17,604 bases of DNA, from contig CAYOVG010000125.1 of the NCBI GenBank assembly GCA_964407285.1, positions 1 to 17,604 of the forward strand, given 5' to 3'. Within the stretch, counting starts at the first letter, position 1; the number at the start of each line of letters is the position of its first letter. The stretch is from CAYOVG01 sp964407285 (GTDB lineage: Bacteria > Desulfobacterota > Syntrophobacteria > Syntrophobacterales > Syntrophobacteraceae). Of this stretch, positions 6,974 through 15,014 are shown in pieces. Made by a program: the position numbers and the translations under genes. The notes beneath the pieces were generated by a model. The model searched no databases and was not told where the DNA came from. It was given only the letters and a program-made list of their open reading frames with translations.

Positions 6974-7842
6974 GCGTACATCCTCGTAAGAGCTACACGC
7001 TTCGGCTCGGCTCCAGGGACCTCCCGCTGGGGGACAAGACGCTGGTGATGGGGGTGCTGAACGTTACCCCCGATTCCTTTTCCGATGCCGGGAAGTTCTT
7101 CAGGTTCGAAACGGCCCTGCGGAGGGGCAGGGAACTCATAGAGGCGGGAGCGGACATCCTGGACATCGGGGGCGAATCCACCCGGCCTTTTTCGGACCCC
7201 GTATCGCTGGAGGATGAACTCCGGAGGGTCCTGCCGATAATTGAAAAGATCAGGGAATTCACCGACATCCCTATTTCGATAGATACCAACAAGGCGGAGG
7301 TGGCCCGGCGGGCCATCTCCGCGGGAGCCGATATCATCAACGATATCAGCTCCCTGCGCTTTGACGCAGAGATGGCGGATGTAGCCGCCGAGACCGGCGC
7401 CCCGCTGATCCTCATGCACATGCAGGGGACGCCGGAAACCATGCAGCAAAATCCTTATTACTCCTCCCTTTTTTCCGAAATCATCACCTTCCTTGAAGAA
7501 CGTATCCAGTATGCAGTCGAACGAGGCGTGGACCGAAACCAGGTCCTGGTCGATCCGGGAATCGGTTTCGGCAAGACGGTTACCCACAATCTGCGGATCA
7601 TTCGCGACCTGGAACTGCTCCACTGCCTGAACCGACCCGTTGTGCTCGGAGCTTCCCGAAAGCGCTTCATCGGCTCCGTCCTCGACCGCCCGGTGGAAGA
7701 ACGGGAATGGGGGACCGCCGTGGCGCACACCTTCGGGGTGGCGGCCGGCGCGCACGTGATCCGAGTCCATGACGTGGCGATCCACAAGCAGGCCGCGGCG
7801 ATGGCGGACGCGCTCAGAGAGGCTTGCTGGAATCCACGCTGA
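6970..7842 (+). CDS. folP: Dihydropteroate synthase
   Basis: Condenses 6-hydroxymethyl-7,8-dihydropterin pyrophosphate with p-aminobenzoate to give 7,8-dihydropteroate in folate synthesis. This cytoplasmic TIM-barrel enzyme is the sulfonamide target. The 290-residue protein carries the family landmarks: MGVLNVTPDSFSD (28-39), DIGGESTRPF (66-75), SIDT (103-106), INDISS (123-128), MHMQGTP (149-155), DPGIGFGKT (195-203), GASRKRF (227-233) and RVHD (265-268). The ATG overlaps the ftsH stop as ATGA, so translation is coupled. Pairing of ftsH and folP is a common bacterial order. Folate synthesis also fits an anaerobe using the tetrahydrofolate C1 pathway, but that is inference. Confidence 0.97.
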   Translation: MSVHPRKSYTLRLGSRDLPLGDKTLVMGVLNVTPDSFSDAGKFFRFETALRRGRELIEAGADILDIGGESTRPFSDPVSLEDELRRVLPIIEKIREFTDIPISIDTNKAEVARRAISAGADIINDISSLRFDAEMADVAAETGAPLILMHMQGTPETMQQNPYYSSLFSEIITFLEERIQYAVERGVDRNQVLVDPGIGFGKTVTHNLRIIRDLELLHCLNRPVVLGASRKRFIGSVLDRPVEEREWGTAVAHTFGVAAGAHVIRVHDVAIHKQAAAMADALREACWNPR

Positions 7843-8038
7843 TACTTCTTATATTTTATGTATGCTATTTGTAAGCAATCGACCGGAAACCGGGGCTTCT
7901 CCACGGGCGATTCTCCTTCGGCGGTGTTCATGCAACGCTCCGCGGCCGATTGCGCGTTTTCATCAGTTCAGTGGTTGATCATCTCCTGGGCGGCCCTGTC
8001 CTAAGGGAATTTGAGCGCAGGAAAAGGAGTTCAGTACT
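7843..8038. other. folP-glmM intergenic region
   Basis: These 196 bases contain no credible gene. Bases 7845-7878 are clearly AT-rich and may hold a promoter for glmM, but I cannot assign clean -35 and -10 elements. The AAGGAG at 8024-8029 is the glmM ribosome binding site. In many relatives cdaA and ybbR lie between folP and glmM; nothing of them remains here. Confidence 0.5.
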
Positions 8039-9394
8039 ATGGGTAAGCTGTTCGGCACCGATGGCATTCGCGGCGTGGCGAATGAATTCCCGATGACCAC
8101 GGACCTCGCCATGAAAGTGGGATGCAGCACGGCGCATGTCTTCAAGGTCAACGACCACCACCATCCAAAGATCATCATCGGCAAGGACACCCGGCTTTCC
8201 GGGTATATGATCGAAAACGCCATCACCGCGGGCATCTGTTCCATGGGTGTGGATGTCCTGCTCGTCGGCCCCCTTCCCACTCCCGGAATCGCATACATTA
8301 CCCAGAGCATGCGAGCGGACGCCGGAATCGTGATATCGGCTTCGCACAACCCATATGAGTACAACGGAATCAAGATCTTCGGAGGCGACGGCTTCAAGCT
8401 GCCCGACGAAATCGAGGAACACATGGAGCAGTTGATCCTGACGGGAGAGATCGACCGCGTTCCGTACCCGTCCGCGGCCAACATCGGGCGGGCCAGGCGC
8501 ATAGACGACGCGCAGGGCAGGTACATCGTCTTTCTGAAAGCGGCCTTCCCCAGGGAACTCTCGATGGAGGGGCTGAAGATCGTGATGGACTGCGCGCATG
8601 GAGCGGCTTACCGCGTCGCGCCCGCGGTTTTCGAGGAACTAGGGGCCAACGTCGTCCTCATCGGCGACCGCCCCAACGGAAAGAACATCAACTCTCAGTG
8701 CGGTTCGCTGCATCCGGAGCATATGGCGGCCCTGGTGCGCGAGCACGGGGCCCAACTGGGCATGGCTTTCGACGGAGATGCCGACCGGGTGCTTTTTGCC
8801 GACGAGAACGGGGAGGTGCTGGACGGCGACGAGTTGATGGCGATTTGCGCCGCGCACTACCTGAAGTTCGACTCCCTGAAGCATAAGACGGTTGTCGCCA
8901 CCATCATGAGCAACCTCGGACTGGAGGTGGCGTTGCGGCGGCGCGGCGCAAGACTGCTGCGGACCGCGGTCGGCGACCGCAACGTGATGGAGGTGATGCG
9001 GAAGGGCAACTACAACCTAGGCGGCGAGCAGTCGGGGCACCTGATTTTCCTCGACCACAGCACGACCGGCGACGGAATACTGAGCGCCCTCCAGGTGATT
9101 GCCGTCATGATGTGCGAGGGGCGTCCGCTGTCGGAGTTGAAAAGGGTGATGGACAAGTACCCTCAGACGCTGCTCAACGTTCGCGTGTCTCAGCGAAAGC
9201 ACATCGAGGAGATACCGGAACTCGTGGTTATCAAGGAATCGCTGGAATCGCGGTTGGGAGACGAGGGACGGATGGTGATACGGGCATCAGGGACCGAACC
9301 GGTGATTCGCGTGATGGTCGAGGGGGCGGACAAGGTCCTGATCGATTCCATCGCGGAGGAAATGGCTTCCCACATCGGCCGCTGTTTTGACTGA
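8039..9394 (+). CDS. glmM: Phosphoglucosamine mutase
   Basis: Interconverts glucosamine-6-phosphate and glucosamine-1-phosphate, feeding UDP-GlcNAc for peptidoglycan and lipopolysaccharide. The 451-residue protein has the normal length. It starts MGKLFGTDGIRG, then has the phosphoserine loop ISASHNP with active serine S102, the magnesium loop DGDADR at 245-250, the sugar-binding GGEQSGH at 328-334 and the phosphate-binding RASGTEPVIRVM from 415. The start is ATG 8039, nine bases after AAGGAG. It is the last housekeeping gene before the gene-poor region and the accessory cassette. A strong hairpin begins about 40 bases after its stop. Confidence 0.96.
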   Translation: MGKLFGTDGIRGVANEFPMTTDLAMKVGCSTAHVFKVNDHHHPKIIIGKDTRLSGYMIENAITAGICSMGVDVLLVGPLPTPGIAYITQSMRADAGIVISASHNPYEYNGIKIFGGDGFKLPDEIEEHMEQLILTGEIDRVPYPSAANIGRARRIDDAQGRYIVFLKAAFPRELSMEGLKIVMDCAHGAAYRVAPAVFEELGANVVLIGDRPNGKNINSQCGSLHPEHMAALVREHGAQLGMAFDGDADRVLFADENGEVLDGDELMAICAAHYLKFDSLKHKTVVATIMSNLGLEVALRRRGARLLRTAVGDRNVMEVMRKGNYNLGGEQSGHLIFLDHSTTGDGILSALQVIAVMMCEGRPLSELKRVMDKYPQTLLNVRVSQRKHIEEIPELVVIKESLESRLGDEGRMVIRASGTEPVIRVMVEGADKVLIDSIAEEMASHIGRCFD

Positions 9395-9432
9395 AGCCGG
9401 AGATGATCGTCTTTTCGGCGATTATGGAGATT

Positions 9433-9483
9433 ATACCGGCTCTTGCCGGATAGGATTTGTTCCTATCCGGCAAGAGCCGGTAT
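9433..9483. terminator. Perfect 23-bp inverted repeat after glmM
   Basis: Bases 9433-9455 are exactly complementary to 9461-9483 around the five-base loop TTTGT (9456-9460). The arms contain two further short repeats (CCGG spaced by CTCTTG). The position after glmM suits a transcription end, but no T-run follows on either strand. A REP-like or mobile-element origin is possible. Confidence 0.6.
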
Positions 9484-9814
9484 CCGCCCCCCCCCGCCGT
9501 GGACAGCGCAACGGCGGCGCAATGAACGATCGAGCCCATTGAAGCCGATTTCGCCAGCGTAAACAGGAGCAAAGTTATCGGCAAGAATCCATCACCGTAA
9601 ATCACCGTTCGCCGGGACGCCGCCGTCAAGCCGGCAGTATCAGTGATGAAAGCCGCATTCGAAATCCCTCTCCCCCGCTTCATCGAAACGTCATGCCAAT
9701 TGCTTTCAGATAGTCACATCACATTGAGCAGGAAGAGCACGATAGACCTCCAGCAAACACATGGTTATACATTCGGGTCCATCTTCGTCCACTCCGGTGG
9801 GATTCGGAATTCAT

Positions 9815-9843
9815 TTGATCCTAACGCCAAAGCGATATAGAAT
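9815..9843 (+). promoter_or_regulatory. Promoter of the TerB-BrxD-BrxHI cassette
   Basis: TTGATC (9815-9820), a 17-base spacer and TAGAAT (9838-9843). The -35 matches four and the -10 five of six consensus bases. Transcription would start near 9850, giving a leader of about 67 bases before ATG 9917. No other promoter is evident inside the cassette, which fits a single transcript. Confidence 0.5.
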
Positions 9844-9866
9844 TACTTTTCCGTAAGTGAAAGTAA
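9843..9866. promoter_or_regulatory. Dyad overlapping the cassette transcription start
   Basis: TTACTTT (9843-9849) and AAAGTAA (9860-9866) form an inverted repeat with a 10-base centre. It starts at the last base of the -10 element and covers the predicted transcription start. This is a typical place for a repressor operator. No regulator gene is present beside the cassette, so the cognate protein is unknown. Confidence 0.4.
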
Positions 9867-9916
9867 CACAGAAATGAGATGCACTTTCTGTTGCCTCCTA
9901 AGAATAAGGATGGCTT

Positions 9917-12900
9917 ATGCTTAAGAAATGGTTCCAGGGGATTTCGGATCTCCTCGGACTTCGCCCATATCGTATCTACCTTGAAAGACGTTCAAATCAC
10001 GTCCGGCTCAGAATCCTCAAAGGAAAAGATCCAGTACCGGTCTCTCAGCTCGTGGGCAAATACGAGCAACTCGGAATTCTGGAAGATCTCCAGATCTATA
10101 AGGGCTTCACCATCGTTCCGGTTTCGAAACTGGATGAAGTGAAACAGGTTTTGAGCATTTTGGACCGAAAGAGATTCGAGGTTCACCTCACCGAAAAAGT
10201 TGAACGGCTTCAGGCGATCTCAATCCCCAACGGTTTTGAAGTGAGATATGCATGGGCAGATGAGCAGAAGTGCTGCAGGAAGATGATGACGCCCGATGGG
10301 GTCGTACACCTGGGTGCTGGCTGGTTCATTTACCAGGATTGGTACTGGCGGATCGAGAAAACAAACAGAGAAGACGATGAATGGTTGCACAAAGAAGAAA
10401 TTACCGGACAGGGAATCATCGATCTGCTCACGCGAAAAGTTCCGGAGTGGAAAGAGCGTGCACTCCCGTACACATGCACAATAAAATACACGGAAGAACC
10501 GCTCTTCCGCATCCAGATCAAAGACGTATCCGACCATACCGTAGAACTGGCCGTTCGTTTTAGCGCCGAAGCCGAATCCGCGAAGGAAATCCCGTCACTC
10601 GGCAATTTCGTAATTGTTGACGACACTATCATGCCTGGCCTGGCGCCGGCTAGAGCGTTCAGGACAGTGCTCAATAAAACCGGCTACTACCGGCTTAAAA
10701 ACGAAGACATTCCCTTGTTTATGATGAGCGTTTGGCCGAAGGTCCGCAAATGGACGGATGGGGAGAAAAATGAGCTTCGAACCAGACACAAGGTAATTCC
10801 GGGATGCGAACTGCTGTTGTCCCTTGTGCGAGAGGAAGTGAATGGGGTTGGAGTGGTTTTCGCCATTCCCGAACTGATTTGTGGAGACTTCCGCGCGAGA
10901 GCCGAAGAGATTTCCAAAGAAATCTCGAATCACAAGAGATTCGTGAGAATTGATCCGGGGTGGATTCCAATACAGAAGCTCCGGCAGCTTGGCATCGGTC
11001 CTCTCGGAAGAACTGTTGACGGAAGCTCTCTCAGTCGGATCCTACTTACACCTGCCGAGGTGCTCAACCGGGGCTCCAATCGGTTGCGAGGGCCCTGGAC
11101 CAGGATAGAATCATCGGAACTGAGATTCCCGGAAGGTGAGGATGTTGAAGATACCGCCCGGCTCCATTTGGAATTTCTCAGAACCTGGGGGCTTCCGGGT
11201 GGAATTATCGGCAGGCCTGAACGGGACGAGACCGTTTTTTGGAATATGTTCGCTTCTCTCCTTCAGCGTTCTCCAGAGACGAGAATCCTTCTCGTCGCGA
11301 CCAAGAAAGACCTCGACGGGTTCGGCCGATTATGGGAAACCATTTCTGCGACGCGTTTCGACGGAAACAGGAAAGACCCTGAATTCAGAGCTTCTGTAAA
11401 GGGCGTTGTGCTCGCTACACCGAAAGCCCTGGAGGCGACACCGGCGCTCACAAGCCTCAAATGGGATATCGTTTGCCTCTTCCAGGCTGATCTACTGGTC
11501 AAATCGGGATCATCCAGGCTCTTCAAAAGCCTTGTGAAATGCCGGAAGGCCCTCACTCTCGGCCTATTCGCCGGTAAAGACTTCCTCGAACGCACATCAA
11601 CAAGGGAGGCGCTTTCCCAGGTCTTCGGAATTTCAATACATGAGGACAGGTTGCTCTGGAAATACGGCCTCCGTAACCCTGCGCAACAGGCGCCTCCGGC
11701 GCCAGTTGCTTTCCGGTTTTCTCGAGAGCTGCAATCCGGAACCGAAGTAACCAGAACCGAGTCCGAAAGCATGGCGGAGTTCACCCTCGGGGACGCTGCC
11801 TCCGATTCCAAGTCGATTCCAATACCTTCCCGCCCCTTGTATGAAGATAGACCTACCATAAGCGGAGAATTGAAATCATCCTTTGAACCGGTCGGTCTCG
11901 GAATCGAGATCAGTCAATCAAGCGGTCACTCCTTCAGTACCGATAAGTTTGTCGAAACAGCGAAGAAAACGGTAAATCACCGCAGCCCTGCCGCGCCCCA
12001 TGTCCCCTTCATGTCCTACTGGCCCACCTACGACTCGATGACGGGTCCCCAGTTGAAATGGTATTTTTACTGGCGTAGCCTCGTCCGCGACGGGAGTTAT
12101 CCGGACACGGATCTTTCCTACATCTTTGTCCTCGTTTATGAACTCATCAATAACATCGGAGTGAATGATGCCAGGGACGGGTACGAACAACTCACACGCA
12201 TCTGGCTCTCGTACCGTGACCGGCACCCGAAACTTGATAATTATCTTGTTGACTGGATCTTTGACTATGCCCTGATCAACAAATATCCTGCAGATCCCCT
12301 GGAGATTTTTCGGGAAGCACTGAAACTGAAAATTTTACCTCGCCGTAATGACATCGATCTACTCCTGCCGAGCTACATCAAGGAGCCACTCGTTCATTTG
12401 CCTCTCGAAATAATCACGACGCTTTCAAATTACAGCATCTTTCGAAGCAAGTTTTTCAATGACGGTTACCGGAGCGTGTTGGAAGAGTGCGTGCCGCAAA
12501 GCCTGCATGAGGTAAACAAGCACTTGACTTCGAAATTCGGAGCCGGGATTTTCGATCTTTTCAAACCGAAGAGTTACTCGCCCATCCAGCGTTACCCCTT
12601 TCAAAGCGCCCTATACAACGGAGGGGTCCACGTGATCAGATTGAACGACGTTGTTCCCTACTCACAGCATGATCCTTTTCGGGACTTTATCACGGCTACG
12701 GTCAAACACACTGAAAACCGGCTTCGTGAAGCAAATGGCTATAAAGGAAGGTTACGCGGATACAACATAGAACCGGAAATCCAGGCAGTAATCGACAATC
12801 TCATATCTTCCGCTCCTCCCGAGACAATACCGGTGAGTTCCCCCGGCCCTGAAATCGTCATCGACTTCACGCGGGTTCAGACCTTGATCAAGCAGTCGGA

Positions 12901-13663
12901 CCAGGTGCTCCAAATGCTCCAGACGGGCGAAGGCGAGGAGGAACAATCAAGAGAACTCGATACAAACCGGCACATGGCTGAAAACGAGACTCTTATCGAT
13001 TCACGGCGTGAAGGACGGATCATCGTGCGCCCCGATGGAACTCCCGATCATCTCCTGACCGATCTGGATAGCGTCAATGCGGTCCTCACACGGCTTGACA
13101 AGGATGAGATGCATCTCATCGAAACACTCATGCAGCACGACTGGGAGGTGGAGACGAGCACACTCGGGGACGCTCTGCCGGGTTCGTTTATCGAACTTAT
13201 GGTGGACCGCATTAATGACTTATCTCAGGAAATTCTCGGTGATCTTCTCATTGTGACCGAAAGAAAGATGAAGGTGGTGACAGACGACTTCAGAGATGAG
13301 ATCGAGTTCATTTTCTCGGCGGATACCTGCACGCCTCCGGGTGCGCCCGTTGCCGGCGGACAAGAAGGAGACCGGAACGCTTATGACGAACTTCCGGAGG
13401 AATGGGTCCAGTTTCGAACTGCTTTGAATGCGTATCAATTCGAAGCCCTCGAAGCTATCCTCACCGCGGAGGACCCGATCGAGAGACTATCCGGAATCGC
13501 TGAGGAGAACGCCGTAATGCCGGAGTTCCTGATTGATTCAATAAACGAGATTGCCCTCGATACGGTGGGTGATATGATTGTTGAACCCGGGTCTTCTCCA
13601 CCGGCTGTTGAGGAAGAGATTCTCGAGTTTGCACGTCGTCTTGTACAAATGAATGCAAAATAA
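9917..13663 (+). CDS. TerB-N/TerB-C domain protein with degenerate SNF2-like region
   Basis: Large soluble protein, 1248 residues, likely scaffold or sensor of the cassette. Residues 1-330 match nothing I recognise. Residues about 342-560 follow the order of a SNF2 ATPase N-lobe: FVRIDPGW (342-349), EFLRTWGLPGG (419-429) leading into the Walker A position, a motif Ia-like ILLVATKKDL (457-466), a Walker B position at 516-527 (WDIVCLFQADLL), and LTLGLFAG (546-553) in place of the LTGTP segment. The catalytic residues are absent. Residues 581-690 look like a linker. TerB-N starts near 699 (MSYWPTYDSMTGPQLKWYFY, then ELINNIG). A TerB-C-like segment starts near 979 (IDFTRVQTLIKQSDQVLQML). Two related repeats lie at about 1053-1133 and 1166-1240. 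The start is ATG 9917, with AAGGA six bases upstream. TerB domains are linked in the literature to stress and phage-response systems; the exact role here is unknown. Confidence 0.8.
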   Translation: MLKKWFQGISDLLGLRPYRIYLERRSNHVRLRILKGKDPVPVSQLVGKYEQLGILEDLQIYKGFTIVPVSKLDEVKQVLSILDRKRFEVHLTEKVERLQAISIPNGFEVRYAWADEQKCCRKMMTPDGVVHLGAGWFIYQDWYWRIEKTNREDDEWLHKEEITGQGIIDLLTRKVPEWKERALPYTCTIKYTEEPLFRIQIKDVSDHTVELAVRFSAEAESAKEIPSLGNFVIVDDTIMPGLAPARAFRTVLNKTGYYRLKNEDIPLFMMSVWPKVRKWTDGEKNELRTRHKVIPGCELLLSLVREEVNGVGVVFAIPELICGDFRARAEEISKEISNHKRFVRIDPGWIPIQKLRQLGIGPLGRTVDGSSLSRILLTPAEVLNRGSNRLRGPWTRIESSELRFPEGEDVEDTARLHLEFLRTWGLPGGIIGRPERDETVFWNMFASLLQRSPETRILLVATKKDLDGFGRLWETISATRFDGNRKDPEFRASVKGVVLATPKALEATPALTSLKWDIVCLFQADLLVKSGSSRLFKSLVKCRKALTLGLFAGKDFLERTSTREALSQVFGISIHEDRLLWKYGLRNPAQQAPPAPVAFRFSRELQSGTEVTRTESESMAEFTLGDAASDSKSIPIPSRPLYEDRPTISGELKSSFEPVGLGIEISQSSGHSFSTDKFVETAKKTVNHRSPAAPHVPFMSYWPTYDSMTGPQLKWYFYWRSLVRDGSYPDTDLSYIFVLVYELINNIGVNDARDGYEQLTRIWLSYRDRHPKLDNYLVDWIFDYALINKYPADPLEIFREALKLKILPRRNDIDLLLPSYIKEPLVHLPLEIITTLSNYSIFRSKFFNDGYRSVLEECVPQSLHEVNKHLTSKFGAGIFDLFKPKSYSPIQRYPFQSALYNGGVHVIRLNDVVPYSQHDPFRDFITATVKHTENRLREANGYKGRLRGYNIEPEIQAVIDNLISSAPPETIPVSSPGPEIVIDFTRVQTLIKQSDQVLQMLQTGEGEEEQSRELDTNRHMAENETLIDSRREGRIIVRPDGTPDHLLTDLDSVNAVLTRLDKDEMHLIETLMQHDWEVETSTLGDALPGSFIELMVDRINDLSQEILGDLLIVTERKMKVVTDDFRDEIEFIFSADTCTPPGAPVAGGQEGDRNAYDELPEEWVQFRTALNAYQFEALEAILTAEDPIERLSGIAEENAVMPEFLIDSINEIALDTVGDMIVEPGSSPPAVEEEILEFARRLVQMNAK

Positions 13664-13685
13664 TGCGCGAATAAGGTTGAAGGCT

Positions 13686-15014
13686 ATGACAACTCTGAAG
13701 ATTCCCAAGAGAATATCGACGGCCCTGATGAATTCGCTTAGCGCCGGTGTGGTCCCAAGGATTGGATTGGAATACGTGGCAGTGGATCGTAAGGAGGAGA
13801 TTGCGGCCCTTCTTCAAGACCTCGAGAATACAGCGGAGGCGGGAGCGGCTTTTCGATTTGTCGTCGGACGCTACGGTTCGGGGAAGAGTTTCCTGCTGCA
13901 GCTCATTCGTAACTATGCGATGGAGAGGGATTTCGTGGTTGGGGACTGCGATCTTTCCCCCGAGCGACGTCTTACCGGAACGAATGGACAGGCCCTCGGA
14001 ACCTACCGGGAGATCATGCGAAATATTTCGACAAAAACGCGGCCGGAGGGAGGAGCGCTTGCGGCCATCCTGGAACGCTGGTTCTCTGCTGTTCAGGCGC
14101 AAGTCGTAAAGGAAACCGGAATGCGCCCGAACGACCAGGGGTTCAGTGAGGTGTTGGAAGACAAGATCCTCGAAGTTGTAAACAACATGGAAGGGATGGT
14201 CCACGGGTTCGATTTCGCCACAGTGCTCAAAACCTACTGGCAAGGCTACCGTTCGAATGACGATACGATGAAGGATGCGGCGCTTCGATGGCTTCGCGGC
14301 GAATACTCGACTAAGACGGAAGCGCGAAACGCCCTTGGAGTTCGGGTGATTGTCGATGATGAAAGCTGGTATGATTACATCAAACTCTTTGCGAAGCTCG
14401 TCTCTGATATAGGTTACAAGGGACTGCTGGTACTCCTCGACGAAGTAGTGAATCTCTACAAAATCACCCATAGAGTTTCCCGTGAAAGCAACTACGAAAA
14501 GCTCCTTTCCGTATTCAACGACATCATGCAGGGAAAGGCGGAGCATCTGGGTTTTTTCCTGGGAGGAACACCTCAACTCGTGGAGGACCAGCGGAGAGGT
14601 CTCTACAGCTACGAAGCCCTGCGCTCTCGTCTGACGGAAAGCCGGTACATAAAGGAGGGATTCAGAGACACATCGGGACCGATTATCCGTTTGCAGACTC
14701 TGAGCCATGAAGAGATCTTCGTACTGCTGACCCGGCTCATGGATGTCTACTCGGCTCACCACAAATTCAAGAGCAACCTGACGCCTCAGGATCTCCAGGC
14801 ATTTATGCAGGAGACCGCCAAACGACTGGGGGCCGACGAACTCCTGACGCCACGGGAAATCGTACGCGATTTCATCAGCATTTTGAATATCCTTCGCCAG
14901 AATCCACAAGTAAGCTTCGGACAGTTGATCCATGGGGACGATTTCAAACCGACCGTTGCCGGCGCCGACCCCGATGCATCGGAGGCCGGAGAGTTTTCGG
15001 AGTTCACGCTTTGA
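13686..15014 (+). CDS. BrxD-like AAA+ ATPase (DUF2791 family)
   Basis: P-loop ATPase resembling BrxD of type 2 and type 6 BREX, with an Orc/Cdc6-like fold. The protein has 442 residues from ATG 13686. It opens with an LSAGVVPRIGLEYVAVDR segment, characteristic of the family. Walker A is GRYGSGKS at 61-68 (K67), Walker B is LLVLLDE with D252 and E253, a sensor-like GGTP lies at 293-296, and RSRL with R313 and R315 may supply an arginine finger. A winged-helix-like tail includes LTPREIVRDFISILNIL. All nucleotide-binding residues appear intact, unlike its degenerate upstream neighbour. The frame stays open to an ATG at 13653 that would overlap the previous stop. I prefer 13686 because AAGG lies nine bases before it and the family core starts there. 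The stop overlaps the helicase start. Confidence 0.82.
   Translation: MTTLKIPKRISTALMNSLSAGVVPRIGLEYVAVDRKEEIAALLQDLENTAEAGAAFRFVVGRYGSGKSFLLQLIRNYAMERDFVVGDCDLSPERRLTGTNGQALGTYREIMRNISTKTRPEGGALAAILERWFSAVQAQVVKETGMRPNDQGFSEVLEDKILEVVNNMEGMVHGFDFATVLKTYWQGYRSNDDTMKDAALRWLRGEYSTKTEARNALGVRVIVDDESWYDYIKLFAKLVSDIGYKGLLVLLDEVVNLYKITHRVSRESNYEKLLSVFNDIMQGKAEHLGFFLGGTPQLVEDQRRGLYSYEALRSRLTESRYIKEGFRDTSGPIIRLQTLSHEEIFVLLTRLMDVYSAHHKFKSNLTPQDLQAFMQETAKRLGADELLTPREIVRDFISILNILRQNPQVSFGQLIHGDDFKPTVAGADPDASEAGEFSEFTL

Larger units (their letters stand above)
9395..9916. other. 522-base region without a credible gene
   Basis: This region separates glmM from the accessory cassette. It holds the perfect inverted repeat at 9433-9483, a run of nine C at 9487-9495, a tandem ATCACCGT repeat (9591-9598 and 9601-9608), and the cassette promoter and dyad at 9815-9866. 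A 65-codon plus-strand frame (9643-9840) and a 150-codon minus-strand frame reaching into glmM show no recognisable domain and I do not call them. I see no tRNA, transposase or integrase remnant. Confidence 0.6.

Noticed and set aside
9591..9610. Possible CRISPR or repeat array from the ATCACCGT pair
   Set aside because: Only two short adjacent copies with no spacers; no array is present.
9231..9683. 150-codon minus-strand frame antisense to the end of glmM and across the inverted repeat
   Set aside because: No recognisable domain, half of it shadows glmM, and the hairpin arms are translated as part of it.
9643..9840. 65-codon plus-strand frame before the cassette
   Set aside because: No ribosome binding site or family resemblance, and it runs into the predicted promoter.
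13461..14933. 490-codon minus-strand frame antisense to the BrxD-like gene
   Set aside because: A long shadow frame. The plus strand has intact AAA+ motifs over the same bases, while the minus translation has none.
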